Counted from the stretch's first letter, positions 22,401 to 32,830 are shown. The stretch: 64,000 nucleotides of DNA from Carettochelys insculpta (GCF_033958435.1 NC_134137.1:249348501-249412500); one strand, 5' to 3'. Numbers and translations are program-made. Notes: a model not told the origin generated them from the sequence alone.

Positions 22401-25400
22401 TAAAAAAAATCACACTTTTGTGTGGCATAGCCATACCAACCTTACCCGCAGTATGGATTCGGGTAGGTTGAGAGAAGAACGCTTCTGGTGGCCTAGTAAT
22501 CCATTTCACTGCTGTAAGTAGTGTCTATGTTACAGTAGCATAACTGTGGCACCATATGTCTGCCACTATAGTGCCCACAGGGTAGACATGACCTTACTTT
22601 GTAGAATATTATAGAACTTCTAAGGTGTGGCAGCAGGATCCTCATGGACGCTGTGTGTGGCAGGCTAGCGTGAGGAAGACTGACATCCCAGTTTACCACG
22701 AACTAAGTGTTAGTATGGACAAGCACTATGACTTTGTCTTACACTAGCACTTTTGTCAGTCAGAAGTGTGGAAGAAAACACACCCCTGCCTGACACAAAC
22801 TTCACCAAGACAAGTGTTGTTGTGGACATCACTATGTTGGCAAGAGATGCTTTCCCATAGACCGAGCTAGTGCTGCTCATTGGGGTTGGTTTAAATATAC
22901 CAATGGGAGACCTCTCCTGCCGGAATATAGCAGGGGCAGGCAAGATATGGTCTGTGGGCTGGATCCAGCCTAACACTTGGATCATATTGTTTATATCCCT
23001 CTGCAGGGGCAGCGGTGAGGTCCAGGAGCTGAGTGTGGGCTTTTAAAATAGCTACAGGAACTCCAGGCAGTGGCCAGGCAATGTGGTAACAACAGAGGCT
23101 GGGTGCCTGGAGCCCTTTAAATCAGGCTTGTCAAAATCAGTGGAGCGGCTTTCCCCGGCAGAAATTGTCCACCCTGGTGTAAAGTGACTACATGGGAGCA
23201 ACTGTGTAGGTCTTCCGTGTAGACATACTTAAGATCAGGCTCTTAGGTTAACAGCTGTAGTCCAAGTGACTTGAATATTTTAAAACCACTCATGTTACGA
23301 AAGAGACCAACCTGATAGAGTAAACTCATTCATATCCAGCATTCTGTTATCCTGAACACTCAAATAACTGGTATTTAAATTTTAGTTACACTTCCTACAA
23401 GTACAGTATAGTGAAAGTAAATACAAATAAATACAGTATGCCTGCGTCTACCCTTGCATTCCTCTTTCGAAACAAGCATGCAAATGAGGGAAATTGAAAA
23501 TGCAAATGAGGCGCAGAGTTACATATCTGGCACCTTATTTGCATACTCTATTTTGAAAGAGCTTCCCATTTAGAAAAGGGAAGAAAGGTATTTTGAAGAT
23601 GTTTACTTTCAAAACAGCAGTGTCTACACAGGTTTTGTTCTTTTGAAAGAAGCTCTTTTGAAATATGAATATGCAAATGAGGTGCCAGATATGTAAACCT
23701 GAACCTCATTTGCATTTTCAATTTCTGTTATTTGAAAGCCTCCTTTGAAAGAGGAATACAAACATAGACAGCCTGTGGCTGTGTCCATACTACCTCCTTA
23801 CTTTGAAGGGAGCATGGTAAGTAGTGTGTTTATTAATGAGGTGCTGCACTGCATATGCAACACTTCATTAAGCAAATTCCTCCCCCCCACCGCGGCAACT
23901 CCAAAGTGTTAAACTTTGCAGTGCTGGCTTGCGTGTAGCTGCGGCTCACCCACCGGTACTTTGAAGTTTAACATTTTGGAGTTGCTGCCGAGGGGGCATT
24001 TGCTTAATGAAGTGCTGCATATGCAGCTCAGCACTTAACCATCCTCTCTTCAAAGTAGGGAGGTAGTGTAGACACGCCCTGTAAGTTTACAGTGAACAAT
24101 ACTATTGTTGGTAAATAACGTACTTGGCATAAATTTTGGTTTGTTTCTAATATCTAATCTTATTTTTCTTTAGCGTTCTGTGTTGCTAAGTATACCTCTC
24201 TATTATCCAGAATATTTGACTGTCCAGCAACTGCTCAGTGCCAGAGGTGCTGGATACGAAAGTTTACTGTAGTTGTAATTCTGCTCTTGTACCCACCAGT
24301 GTTATTTCCAGTATTCTGCTTCAAATCTAAATTAGAATAACTCATTTGTCTGATTCACAACATAGACCTAAGTTATTTTTGGCTGTCTTTTTTGTTGGAG
24401 AGCTGGTTTTGAAACTTCTGCTATTGAACTTCCTCCTTTTCTTTATCTAAATTTAAACTATGAATGGAGAACTGATTAGATCCTTATTGAGCTCTTTAGA
24501 TGAAGGTCTATAAAAGTACAGACCATTATAAAGTTATTTGCTATGCTAAATTGTAAATGATTAGGATTTATTGATCTTTGTTGTTCAATCTGAATTTTTT
24601 CCTGTAGTTTCTCTCCCTTTTTTTGGCATTTTTATCTTCGGTTATTTTTTTTGCCACTTCAAAAACTGAAATAACAATCTTATTCCTTGAGGTTTTGAAG
24701 GAATTTGAATAAAAAGTATACTTTTGGCACAGCTATGAAACAGTGCTAAATGGACATCTTGATTTGTAGCATTTGAACAGTACTGAAACAATTTCTGTTA
24801 CATACCTGTGCTTTAGGGTAAAACTAACTTTTAGAAACGGTCTATTTAAATACAAAGCAAAAATCATAGACAACAAAATATAAAGTATTTCCAGCAGTGT
24901 GTGTGATGTGGCTTTTTTTTTTTCCTCTTTTTCCCCTACTTCAGGAGGTTAGCCATGACACAAGAAGATTTCGCTTTGCCCTTCCAACTCGAGAGCATGT
25001 TCTAGGTCTCCCTGTCGGTATGTTTTATATTGCCAGCCTAGTTTTATGATCCTGAGTCAAAGCCTTGTTAATTATACCTGTCACAAAGCTATGAAGCAAT
25101 ATATTGTCTGAGCTACAAGAACAGCTTACAATAGTGTCTGTAGCATTTAAAATATTTTGAATCTTCCTGTGTAATGTCATCTGATTCCAGTTGCAAAATA
25201 AAATGAAATTACGTAACTTTTGCTTTAAACAAAATGCAGTCTTAAATATGGAGTTCCTAGGCACCGTTTATAGTATGTCTTTGGATGGCAGCCATCTGTG
25301 TTACGTGTAACTGACACATGTTAATGCAGTGCTAATAACACTGGAGTGTGAGTCATCCTTGAACATTCCTTTATACATCTATGTAATATATAAAATCTCC

Positions 25401-28400
25401 CAAAATATCTAAGCTTATGGCTGCCAAAGTAAATAACAAATGTGGTCAAGCTCTGGGTTGGAGAACTGCTGAACCCTCTGTCTACTCAGTGGGATTTCAT
25501 ACACATTGGAGGAAGAAATCTAGCAAGGTAGTAGGGCAATACAGGAAAGCAAAGAGAAGAACCTTTCTTCTGGCAAAAGATAACTTTGGGACCAGGTCTG
25601 GATTTTCCACAGTTATTGTCAGCTGTAATGAAAGAGAACATTGTATTTTGCTCAAATAACTTTGTAGAAATAAATCTACTCTTCCTTCCCTTCCACTGTT
25701 TGTAGGACAGCATATTTATCTTTCTGCACGGATTGATGGGAATCTGGTTATCAGACCTTATACACCAGTTTCCAGTGATGATGACAAAGGCTATGTGGAT
25801 CTTGTTGTCAAGGTAAGGATACCATTGTGTCATACAATACAAGCCCTTAAAGGGTACAATAAAACCATGTATTTATAAAGCTACTCTTGTGTGATTCCAT
25901 GATGTGTAACCTTCTGTGGCTTGTTGGCTTCCATTCAGTGGTATCTCTGTATGCAAATCAATCAGGTATTATCCATATAGTGTTCTTTAAGTGATATCTG
26001 TTCAGCTATATATGACAAGGCAGGGATTTAAGGATATCTGTACATTTCCAGGTTTCTGAAGTGTATAATATCTATAGAGCAGTGTGAACAAGTCATTGTC
26101 TGAAATTTTAGTTTGTACTGACTTGCTAATGCCCTTTATCCTGCCTTTTGTAACTATCTAGAGGCACTGACGTACCTCCAGACAACCTCTTCACATGTGC
26201 AGAAGTATGCATACCCTGAGTTCAGAACCACTGATCTCTCTAGACCATCCTTAATGGAGGTGTGTTCAACCTGTTCTTCAGAACCTCCAGAGACAGGGAT
26301 TCTACAGCCTCCCTCGAACCCCTATCCCACATCTTAACTACCCTGATGATTAGGTGTCTTTTCTCCTTCTAATAGTTGACTTACATCTCCCTTGCTGCAG
26401 ATTAAGGACTTGTCCTATCTTCACTGGACATGGAGAACAATTGATCGCCGTCCTCTATAATGGCTCTTAATGTATTTTAAGACTGTTGTCAGGTTCCTCC
26501 TCAGTTGTCTCTTCTCAAGATTAAACAAACCCAGATTTATCATTTTGTTGTTGTTCTGGAATCCTCTGGACTCTCTGGTTTGTTCACATCTTTTCCAAAG
26601 TGTGGCACCCAGAATTGGATGCAATATTCCAATTGAGGCCCTTCCTGCTTGGTATCAGCTGCAGAGTTTGTAAGTATTCTCTCCACTGAATAATCCTAGT
26701 AACTAGTGCCTGTGGGGCTCCACTAGAGACTCTCTCCCAGTTTGGCAGCAAACCATTGAAAACTACTATGAATGTTCAGTTATTTATACACCCACCTTAG
26801 TAATTTCATCTGTTCATGTTTCCCTAGTTTGCTTTTGAGACTGTCATCTGGGACTGTGTCAAAAGCCTTGCTAAAATCAAGAGCTACAGCTTCCCTCCGC
26901 TCCACTGTCCCAGTAGCCTTGTGCAAAGAAAGCATGGCATGATTTGTCAATAAACCATGCTGGCTATTCTTACAAAGCTGTTATCATTTAGGTGCTTAAA
27001 ATTGATTGCTAATTTTGTTTCAGTATCTTGACGGGATATAGAAGTTAGCTGACTAGCCTATATTTCTTTTCCCCCTTTACGCCTTTTACAAAAATAGGGC
27101 CTCCCCTCTCCTCAGTGAGTTCTCAAAGATAATTGCTAACAGCTCTGAAATCGCATGCTAGTTCCTAGGCTACCTTAGAATGAATTTCATCAGGCCCTGC
27201 TCATTTAAATTTATCTAATTTAATCTAAATAGTCGTTAACCTGTTCTTTCCCTGTTCTGACTTCCATTTCTTTCCGTTGTTAATATTAATTGTGTTGAGA
27301 ATTTGGTCATCTTTTACCCTTTTGTCAGTGAAGACTGAAGCAAAATAGGCTATAAACACATCAGCCTTCTTCAGGTCCTCTGTTCTCCCCCATTAAGTAG
27401 TTGAGCAGCATTTTCCTTTGTTTTCTTTTTATTCCTAACATACTTAAAGAACATCATCTTACATTCTTTTGTGTATCTCTTGTCAGGGATAACCCACGTT
27501 GTGCTCTAGCCTGTCTGAGTTCTGTCCCATTTTGCTTGGTTAACCTTTTGCCTTTCACAGACTTGCTCTCTAATATTAAATAAACGCCTAAGGGGAATGT
27601 TAAATGAGGGTCTTGTCTACGTGGGACAGTTCTACCTGTTATCTCATCATGACCCTCTCATTTATTTTTGGTATAAGAGTGACTTTGAAGCATTGGAAGG
27701 CTTAGCTTAAACCCTTTCCCAGGTGACACAAACCTGTTGTTCTGCTGGTAAGAGGTCTGATCTTGACACACTTAGCACCTCCTAGTCTTACTACTTGTAC
27801 TTGGAAGCTGTAACCCTTGGGCCCATTGCTGAGCTACCAAGTGCCGACAAGTCTTGAAGCTATCTAGCCATGTGTAACAAAGCTGCTTTAGACAGTTTTT
27901 GCCTATTCAGCTGTGTTGGATTCTCCAATGATGACTGTTTTTTAGCTTGATGACAGCTATGTCTCCTTGCTTATGGAGTTTGGGCATAGGAGTTTGTATT
28001 TTTCCAGATGATGGAGGCAGAAATTCTCTGTGGCTTTAACTTCCTGTTAATCAGTAATTTAATTGTATTAAAACAATTTAATTTTAATCTTTATTTTTAA
28101 CAGATTTATTTCAAAGGGGTCAATCCAAAGTTCCCTAATGGAGGGAAGATGTCTCAATATTTAGACAGCCTGAAACGAGGGGACACCATTGACTTCAGAG
28201 GACCTAGTGGGTTACTTGTGTACAAGGGAAAAGGTAAGACTGCTTATGACAATAGTGTCCAGAATGAAAATCACAGAAAAATCATATAAAATTGTGATAT
28301 ACCAGAATGTAGGAGTAGTGATCGCAACTTTTTTTTTTTTTCAGTAGAGGTTGTGGCCTTGCCTGCACATAATTGTACCATTTTAACTGCATTAGGATAC

Positions 28401-31400
28401 TTAGAGGTTCAACGGCTCTAGTGTAGCTGCGGCCATAATGTTGTAAATATGCTTATGTAGAAACGGGAATAAGGCCCTATCCACATAACGAAGGTTGCTG
28501 GTGTACAGGCTGTCTGTCTGTCTGGTAGTACAGACACAGCGTATACCCAGAGGCTGAGTCTACACTGCCCCCTCCTCTTCTGGAAGTGGCATGGTACTGT
28601 GTGGAGTGGAAGATGTAAATGAGGCACAGATTAAAACATCTTATGCCTTATTTGCATATGCCTGTGAGATCTTGCTTCCAGAAGATCCCCTTCCAGAAGC
28701 AAAAGCTGCCATGTAGATGTGGTTCCTTTGGAAGGAAACGTGGGTCCTTCTGAAGGAAACCCCCCTTCTGGAAGACCCTTTTTCTGCAAGCACTTGCTTT
28801 TCTCCTGTTTTCTTCCAAAGGAACTCCATCTACATGGCAGCTTTTGCTTCCTGAAGGGGATCTTCCAGAAATGAGCTTGTGTGGGGAATGCTAATTAGCC
28901 ATGCTTTAATTTGCATCTCATTTGCATCTTCCACTCCACTCATTACAATGCCGCTTCTGGAAATGCGTGAGGGGGCAGTGTAGATGTGGCCATAGTGTTT
29001 TTGCTGGTAGAATTGTAGGTGTTTTCCTGGAGCAAAATAAGTTAGAGCAGCAAAAGTACCTCTGTGCCACTGTCTTCAATCGGGCTTTTGCTGCCATTAG
29101 AAATGATGCACCAAAATCACACTTCTGACCATTCATTATATACAGAGAATAGATTATAAGCTCTTGAGGGCAGGTTGATCTGGTTGGAAGGGGAGCCTTG
29201 CCAGAGTAGGCTCTTGCTCTTGGATCAGGGCACTTAGACATTACTGAAATGCAAATGATAATGAGTTAAGGCCTATCTAATTATACATATTTTAAAATAG
29301 TTAAGACTTTTCAACCATCTGTCCTTGCATTATGAGGCAAAAGAGGACATATTCCCATTTTACAGATAGGAAAAGTGAGGGGAGAGGTGACTGCTCAGGG
29401 CCCAAGACAGTCACTGTGTTTCAGAATTGGAACTCAAGTTGTGTGTTCCGAGTTCTCTGTCTAAATTAGCGTTTACTAATACTCCTAGTATTTCTTTTCT
29501 CCAGGAAAATTTGCTATTCGGGCTGAGAAGAAATCTGAACCTGTTCTTAAAACAGTGAAATATGTTGGAATGATTGCAGGTGGAACTGGTATGTATGAAT
29601 GGATTTTCATTCTTTATAAGCCTTGTTTCTGTGAGGCTATTGCCTATATTGGTGGTGGTCCATTTTTATTTATTTAGTTATTTGCAATTTTTCAGGCATA
29701 ACTCCTATGCTGCAGCTCATTCGTGCTATAATGAAGGACAAAGATGATCACACCAGTTGTCAACTGCTGTTTGCTAATCAGGTAGCTCTTCTTGTAATAC
29801 CTTGAAAAAATCGTCTTTAATTGAAAAACAAAAACAAAACAAAAAGGTGTGAGCAAACGTCTCTCAAGACAGCCCAGAACATATGTATGGTAAAATCCTA
29901 AGATGAAATGAGTAGGAAGTGTAAAAACAGTCACATGAGGCCATTCCAGTGAGCACAGTCTTCTACATTACCACCTCTTAATTCTTGCCCTGCCATATAC
30001 CCACACTGTTTTGTGTGTGCATGCGTGTGTATGCAAGCTGTAAATGTTTGAGATGGATTCTTTCTTCTGTACGTTTCCTGGAAGTGCTTAGCACTGCTGT
30101 CCTGCCCTCCTTTTCTTTTGGGGGTGGTGGTGCAGTGATACCTTGGCAGAATTTTAAACATTCCTCATTTTTTTTGGTGCATCATAAGCTGACCTGCTTC
30201 AAGATTGTGTTCTCCACTGAACCCCTGGGCATGGATCCAGGTTTGTGTAAGTAGGAATCTGGCTTAATGTGGTTCCAGGAAATATCTTCAAGTTTAGAAC
30301 AAACCCTTATTTAAAGAGGAGAAATAAGTGTTGTCCACCATGATGGCTCAATAAGGATACAAACCTCTGTCCACTGTAAGTGCACAAGAGGTCTTAGTCC
30401 CATTTGGTTCTAATAATTGAATGTCTCCTAATTAAATGGTACCAGAACCCCTTTGTTGTACTGAACAACCTGTTTCTTAAAACCAAGCCAGCTGCTCTGT
30501 CACAGATGCCACGCATACCAAAATGTACGAAGGGCAAGATTCTTAAGGCATCATAGAGCAGGGGTGGGCAAAATCAGCCCTGGGGGCCAGATTTGGGCTG
30601 CCACACGTTTCTCCCTGGTCTGCATGGGCAGTTAGCAGAGCGTGCATACGTACAGCAAGCAGCATGTTTTCATCTGCCCCTTCCCCCATCTTGTTCAGTC
30701 TGCAACTGAGCTGTTCCTAGGATTCTCCTTCTAGCTGTGCACCCTTTACACCCTTAATTGCTTTTGTTCTTTGTGAACTCTCTTCAGCCAGTCAGTATAT
30801 GTCTAGTACTAGGGTACCCTATATCCCAAGTATAGCCTTAATAAAAACCTGGTACAGGGAGTCTGCTGTCTCCCTGTTCTGTGACATGGTATGTGGGTCT
30901 ATGCACCATCCATAACTCATAGTTTAACACAATATCGTCTTGGAAATGCCTAGCTTCTCTGTCTATTACCTGTAAAACACTCTTCCTTTTTGCTGCTTTC
31001 AAGATTTCCTCCCTCTTATCTGGTGTTTAGGATTTTATATATATCTTGTATTACCCCAGATATAACTTACTTTAATTCCTGCCCATATTTGTACACACTG
31101 TAGACAGTCTTGTATTGTCTGTCCCTGTGTGGTCTGCACAGACACATGTGATACTTACCGCTAATCTCCATGCATATTGTTTCTCCCCCCCTCCCCCCGC
31201 AGGTCATTGAAAATGTTTTTGTATTGTCCAGTTCAGAGTCTGCTTTGATTTAGTCAGATCCAGAAATAGCTTTCTTTTAACATGCGGTTTCATGTTAGAT
31301 CCAGAAATAGGTGACTTCTCAACACCAGGTGCCGATTAAACTCCCTCCTCCTCTGCTGTCCCAAATATATTACTCTCATTGGTGCCAACTTGCTGGATAG

Positions 31401-32830
31401 AATATGGAGGGAGTGGCACCACTTCATAATGTGAGGCTGAAGAGGAGATTCTTAGCATTGCACAGTAATATTTAATTTCCCAGGTTTTAGAATAGCTGCT
31501 GTGATGCTGCATCTAATAACTATGGGATAGGGATTGTCTTTTTTTTTATGGGGGGTGGAAAAAAAACATTTAAACACTTTTTTTTATTTCTTTCCTTGGA
31601 GGGAAGGCGCTGTCTGGAGGTTCAAGTTCAGGAAGCTGGGAATTTATTGACTCTTTCTAGCATAATCACACAGTTTTTGTCTGTCAAACTTTTTGTCCCT
31701 CAATGCTGAGGTGATAACTACCTCACTGGAGTTTTGTGAGGCTTAATTAAGAGACTAGATGAATTACTGAAATATAAAGTGTAACTCCTTTCCTTTTCCT
31801 GCAGACTGAGCAAGATATTCTGTTACGTTCAGAACTGGAGGAAGTTCAGGTTCAGCATGAAGACCGCTTTAAGTTGTGGTATACATTGGACAGAGCACCA
31901 GCAAGTAAGAACTCCTATGCCACCCTTGTCAAATGCACCATTTCTAGTGCTGATTACAATTTTAGAATCCCCTCTAACTTTTTAGTCCCCTGTTAAGCTA
32001 GTTAGATGCTTTCAAAGCTGACCTGGTGACTCTCTGTAAGAGAGACTGTCAGCTAGTGCCTCCGAAGCTATATAACTCGTCATAAGAATGCATAGTCCTC
32101 TTCTGTGACTTTTTGGCAACTGTGAGAGAAGACATGAGCTCTGGAGGCAAAACTGAGTAAAGCTTCCTTTCCCCCTACTCTCCTGGCTTGTGTCACTATA
32201 TTCTAAGAAACACGTGCATTATTGAAAGGAGTATTGAGGATTAAATAGGATGCAAATACGAGAGAACAAAGAGGCAATCTCATTCCTTTCTGGGGTCAGC
32301 TATTGCGTGCACAGCAGCAAGCTGGTGAGTGCTGAATTCTCCTGTTAAAAGGTTCACATGCTAAACACCTGCTGTTTGTTTTTTTTTGTAAGTTTAAGAA
32401 AGAAGGTCCTGTGATACTAAACTGAGGGGGGATACTTGGGTTCTATTCACAGTTCTGCCAAAAACTTCCACTTACTTCCTCTCTATCTCAGTTCCCTGCT
32501 TTTTAATAAGAGGGTAGATGATACATTTATCCTCCATAAGATATGTTGTAAAATTTCTAGCACAATGGAGCCCTCTTCTTGATTGGCCCATAATAAATCA
32601 GGTGAGTGCTATATAAAAACCTGTTAATAAAATATCTTCTCTCCTCCTCCTATTCAGATTGGGAGTATAGTGAGGGATTTGTGAACCAGGACATGATCCG
32701 AGACCACCTGCCCCCACCTCAAGATGATGTTCTGATCCTCATGTGTGGCCCTCCTCCAATGATCCAATATGCTTGCATTCCCAACCTGGAAAAATTGGGC
32801 TACACCAAGGACATGACATTCTGCTACTAA
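13046..32830 (+). CDS. CYB5R3: NADH-cytochrome b5 reductase, CYB5R3-type (nine exons)
   Basis: A flavoprotein that transfers electrons from NADH through FAD to cytochrome b5, serving fatty-acid desaturation, sterol synthesis and reduction of methaemoglobin; known family members sit on ER and outer mitochondrial membranes. Exons: 13046-13066, 20560-20691, 24945-25017, 25706-25812, 28104-28233, 29505-29588, 29696-29781, 31805-31904, 32658-32830, all with GT/AG boundaries and matching phases. They give 301 codons, the human CYB5R3 length. MGAQLST is the N-myristoylation signal, followed by a hydrophobic anchor (residues 8-27). FAD-binding RPYTPVSS is at 92-99 and GGKMSQY at 124-130; NADH-binding GGTGITPM is at 180-187 and CGPPPMIQ at 274-281. 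Core and N-terminus resemble CYB5R3; the C-terminus ([11 protein letters not shown]) resembles CYB5R1/CYB5R2. Because its neighbours are human 12p11 genes, it may be a separate paralogue rather than true CYB5R3; the symbol is the nearest family name. Confidence 0.93.
14362..14600. repeat. full hairpin repeat with two opposed arms (CYB5R intron 1)
   Basis: The order is GATAGCTGTGTTAGTCTATA, an A-run, AGTAGCACTTTAAAGACTAAC, GGGCTTTCATGGGACAGACCC, a short spacer with TCTGAAGAAG, then the inverses TGGGTCTGTCCCACAAAAGCTC and GTTAGTCTTTAAAGTGCTACT then GGACTGCTTTTCTGT. The two arms are nearly complementary over about 90 bases, so the repeat can fold as one hairpin. Confidence 0.75.
14690..14980. 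repeat. hAT-like repeat (GGGCGTCCAGCC..TGGACACCACT ends)
   Basis: It starts GGGGCGTCCAGCCTTTTTTTC then ATTGGGGCCACATGG and ends CGGGCCATGTGTTGGACACC ACTCC. The ends are roughly inverted (GTCCAGCC..ATTGGGGCCACATGG versus GGCCATGTGTTGGACACC), resembling the 'CAGGGGTGTCCAAC' hAT non-autonomous type. Confidence 0.5.
15158..15350 (-). repeat. tRNA-derived SINE with CR1-like tail (Cry I type)
   Basis: Read on the - strand, the head is GATAGCTCAGTGGTTTGAGC, an A-box/D-arm-like tRNA sequence. A degraded B box (GAGCTCAATCC) follows, then CCTTGAGGAGGCC. The tail CCTCCCTAGGTCCCTTCCAG resembles the CR1 3' end. The turtle Cry I SINE has this structure. It lies in intron 1 of the reductase gene. Confidence 0.8.
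16225..16355 (+). repeat. MIR-like ancient SINE
   Basis: The block CATTTTACAGATGGAGAAATG, then AAGTGATTTGCCCAAGGTCA and AGAGCTCAGCTCCTGATTCC, matches the amniote MIR core pattern (counts, 'cccaaggtca', then 'gaactc..'). Confidence 0.75.
17410..17640. mobile_element. old MITE-like inverted repeat
   Basis: TAGCTACACAGTGGTATTG at one end, and GTAACTGTAGACAAACCC at the other, with an internal inverted pair (GTTGATGGCAGCTC / CCCATCAATGTAGC). The termini are eroded, so this is a tentative member of the GGCTATGTCTACAC group. Confidence 0.35.
18160..18300 (+). mobile_element. one-ended fragment, GGCTGTGTCTACACTATGAG
   Basis: The left terminus matches the group motif; it is followed by ATAAAATTGAATTTAAAGGAG. 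No right terminus is seen. Confidence 0.45.
18636..18690 (+). repeat. arm of the dispersed hairpin repeat
   Basis: GTTAATCTTTAAAGTGGTAC and, just upstream at 18600-18640, GTGGATCTGTCTCATGAAAG then CTCATCACCTAATAAATCAT. It is the right half of the element seen whole at 14362-14600. Confidence 0.65.
18901..19281 (-). pseudogene. BED-zinc-finger-like fragment of a hAT-type element (CYB5R intron 1)
   Basis: The - strand has a 126-codon open frame ending in [21 protein letters not shown]. The pattern C-x2-C-x4-M-x-G-L-x-A-R-x-K-x-H resembles the BED zinc finger that opens many hAT transposases and derived ZBED proteins. The distal Cys/His of the finger is not intact, because the frame stops soon after. 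The upstream residues show no recognisable domain. I call it a transposon remnant rather than a host exon, since it lies antisense in the intron and lacks a transposase core. Confidence 0.4.
19620..20060. repeat. GC-rich repeat with GGGGCTGGAGC-like units
   Basis: The stretch is rich in variants of GGGGCTGGAGC, starts CCCTGGCATGCATGCCACTC, and has higher GC than the surrounding intron. It resembles the G-rich stretch at 63580-63960. Open frames in it lack domains. Confidence 0.4.
20560..20691 (+). CDS. CYB5R3: CYB5R exon 2
   Basis: Acceptor CTGTTGCAG, donor GAG/GTAAGT. It encodes residues 8-51: the membrane anchor [20 protein letters not shown], then [20 protein letters not shown], which opens the catalytic domain. 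Confidence 0.95.
20987..21181. mobile_element. short MITE, GGCCGTTTCGACA / GGCCGTTTTCACA termini
   Basis: The left end GGCCGTTTCGACAGTGCTAAT and the reversed right end GGCCGTTTTCACACAGGCCAC form inverted termini. An internal inverted pair (GATGCTAATGAGGC / GCCTCATTAGCATG) is present. It is the same subfamily as 38746-39000. The flanks ATA / ATG could be an imperfect 3-bp target duplication. Confidence 0.6.
21192..21275 (+). repeat. arm of a dispersed repeat (GTTAGTCTGTATCTG)
   Basis: GGGTTAGCCATGTTAGTCTG then TATCTGTAAAAACACAGG and CAGGTGCTACAGGACTCCTA, related to the hairpin repeat's outer end. Confidence 0.6.
22420..22880. mobile_element. old, eroded MITE-like segments
   Basis: Terminal phrases such as GCATAGCCATACC, ACAGGGTAGACATGACC, TTGTCTTACACTAGC and TGTTGTGGACATCAC look like decayed copies of the GGCTATGTCTACAC ends. 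Boundaries cannot be fixed. Confidence 0.3.
23439..23773. mobile_element. MITE, TTGCATTCCTCTTTCGAAA family
   Basis: The left end CTGCGTCTACCCTTGCATTCC and the reversed right end GGCTGTCTATGTTTGTATTCC are inverted. Internal blocks GAGGGAAATTGAAAATGCAA and ATGAGG..ATATCTGGCACC recur inverted. It is the same family as 61883-62305. Confidence 0.75.
23777..24078. mobile_element. MITE, GGCTGTGTCCATACTACCTCC family
   Basis: The left end GGCTGTGTCCATACTACCTCC and the reversed right end GGCGTGTCTACACTACCTCC are inverted. Inner blocks CTTAATGA..GCAACACTTCATTAAGC and GTTAAACTTTGCAG / CTTTGAAGTTTAAC are also paired. It begins only three bases after the previous MITE ends. Confidence 0.75.
24945..25017 (+). 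CDS. CYB5R3: CYB5R exon 3
   Basis: Acceptor CTACTTCAG, donor G/GTATGT, ending in phase 1. It encodes [13 protein letters not shown] and LGLPV, the first beta-strands of the FAD domain. Confidence 0.95.
25706..25812 (+). CDS. CYB5R3: CYB5R exon 4
   Basis: Acceptor TTTGTAG, donor AAG/GTAAGG. It encodes [15 protein letters not shown] and the FAD-binding [20 protein letters not shown]. Confidence 0.95.
26230..27530 (-). mobile_element. older CR1 LINE fragment (CYB5R intron 4)
   Basis: The - strand carries decayed CR1 reverse-transcriptase sequence. On the + strand I see the antisense of the CR1 phrases for a 'LEYCIQFW'-like block (AGAATTGGATGCAATATTCC) and '[13 protein letters not shown]' (26421-26624). 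Further right is the antisense of upstream CR1 sequence (CAAAAGCCTTGCTAAAATCA, AATAAACCATGCTGGCTATT, ATCAGGCCCTGCTCATTTAA). Stops and indels are frequent, so it is much older than 8334-9345. Confidence 0.75.
28104..28233 (+). CDS. CYB5R3: CYB5R exon 5
   Basis: Acceptor TTTTTAACAG, donor G/GTAAGA. It encodes [19 protein letters not shown] and [13 protein letters not shown], including the flavin-phosphate loop. Confidence 0.95.
28552..28991. mobile_element. MITE, GGCTGAGTCTACACTGCCCCCTC family (CYB5R intron 5)
   Basis: The left end GGCTGAGTCTACACTGCCCC and the reversed right end GGCCACATCTACACTGCCCC are inverted. Long inner arms (TTCCAGAAG, GGAAGATGTAAATGAGG and its inverse CTCATTTGCATCTTCC, CTACATGGCAGCTTTTGCTTC and its inverse) make the element a 440-bp imperfect hairpin. 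Confidence 0.8.
29345..29460 (+). repeat. MIR-like ancient SINE
   Basis: CCCATTTTACAGATAGGAAA then GGTGACTGCTCAGGGCCCAAG and TCAGAATTGGAACTCAAGTT matches the MIR pattern. It ends 45 bp before exon 6 of the reductase. Confidence 0.65.
29505..29588 (+). CDS. CYB5R3: CYB5R exon 6
   Basis: Acceptor TTTCTCCAG, donor G/GTATGT. It encodes [13 protein letters not shown] and VGMIAGGTG, the linker and start of the NADH-binding lobe. Confidence 0.95.
29696..29781 (+). CDS. CYB5R3: CYB5R exon 7
   Basis: Acceptor TTTTTCAG, donor CAG/GTAGCT. It encodes [19 protein letters not shown] and LLFANQ. The intron before it is only 107 bp. Confidence 0.95.
30561..30640 (+). mobile_element. one-ended hAT fragment, CAGGGGTGGGCAAA
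   Basis: CAGGGGTGGGCAAAATCAGC then CCTGGGGGCCAGATTTGGGC resembles the left terminus of common hAT non-autonomous elements. A related degraded end is at 22935. Confidence 0.5.
31805..31904 (+). CDS. CYB5R3: CYB5R exon 8
   Basis: Acceptor TTTTCCTGCAG, donor A/GTAAGA. It encodes [15 protein letters not shown] and [13 protein letters not shown]. Confidence 0.95.
32658..32830 (+). CDS. CYB5R3: CYB5R exon 9 (coding part) and stop
   Basis: Acceptor CTATTCAG. It encodes [20 protein letters not shown], the NADH-site CGPPPMIQ and the C-terminus [14 protein letters not shown], then TAA at 32828-32830. Human CYB5R3 ends differently (…HPTERCFVF), while CYB5R1/2 carry the LGY motif near the end. Confidence 0.95.

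Larger units (their letters stand above)
23318..24269. mobile_element. Tigger/pogo-like MITE, copy 2, interrupted by two MITEs
   Basis: The termini GAGTAAACTCATTCATATCC and (reversed) CAGTAAACTTTCGTATCCAG are flanked by TA on both sides (23316-23317 and 24270-24271). The interior matches 6705-6979 inverted, split at 23438/24079 by two inserted MITEs. In intron 2 of the reductase gene. Confidence 0.75.

Noticed and set aside
13046..32830. Possibility that the reductase is a processed pseudogene
   Set aside because: Nine exons with correct splice sites and phases, full length, intact FAD and NADH motifs and a CpG-island promoter.
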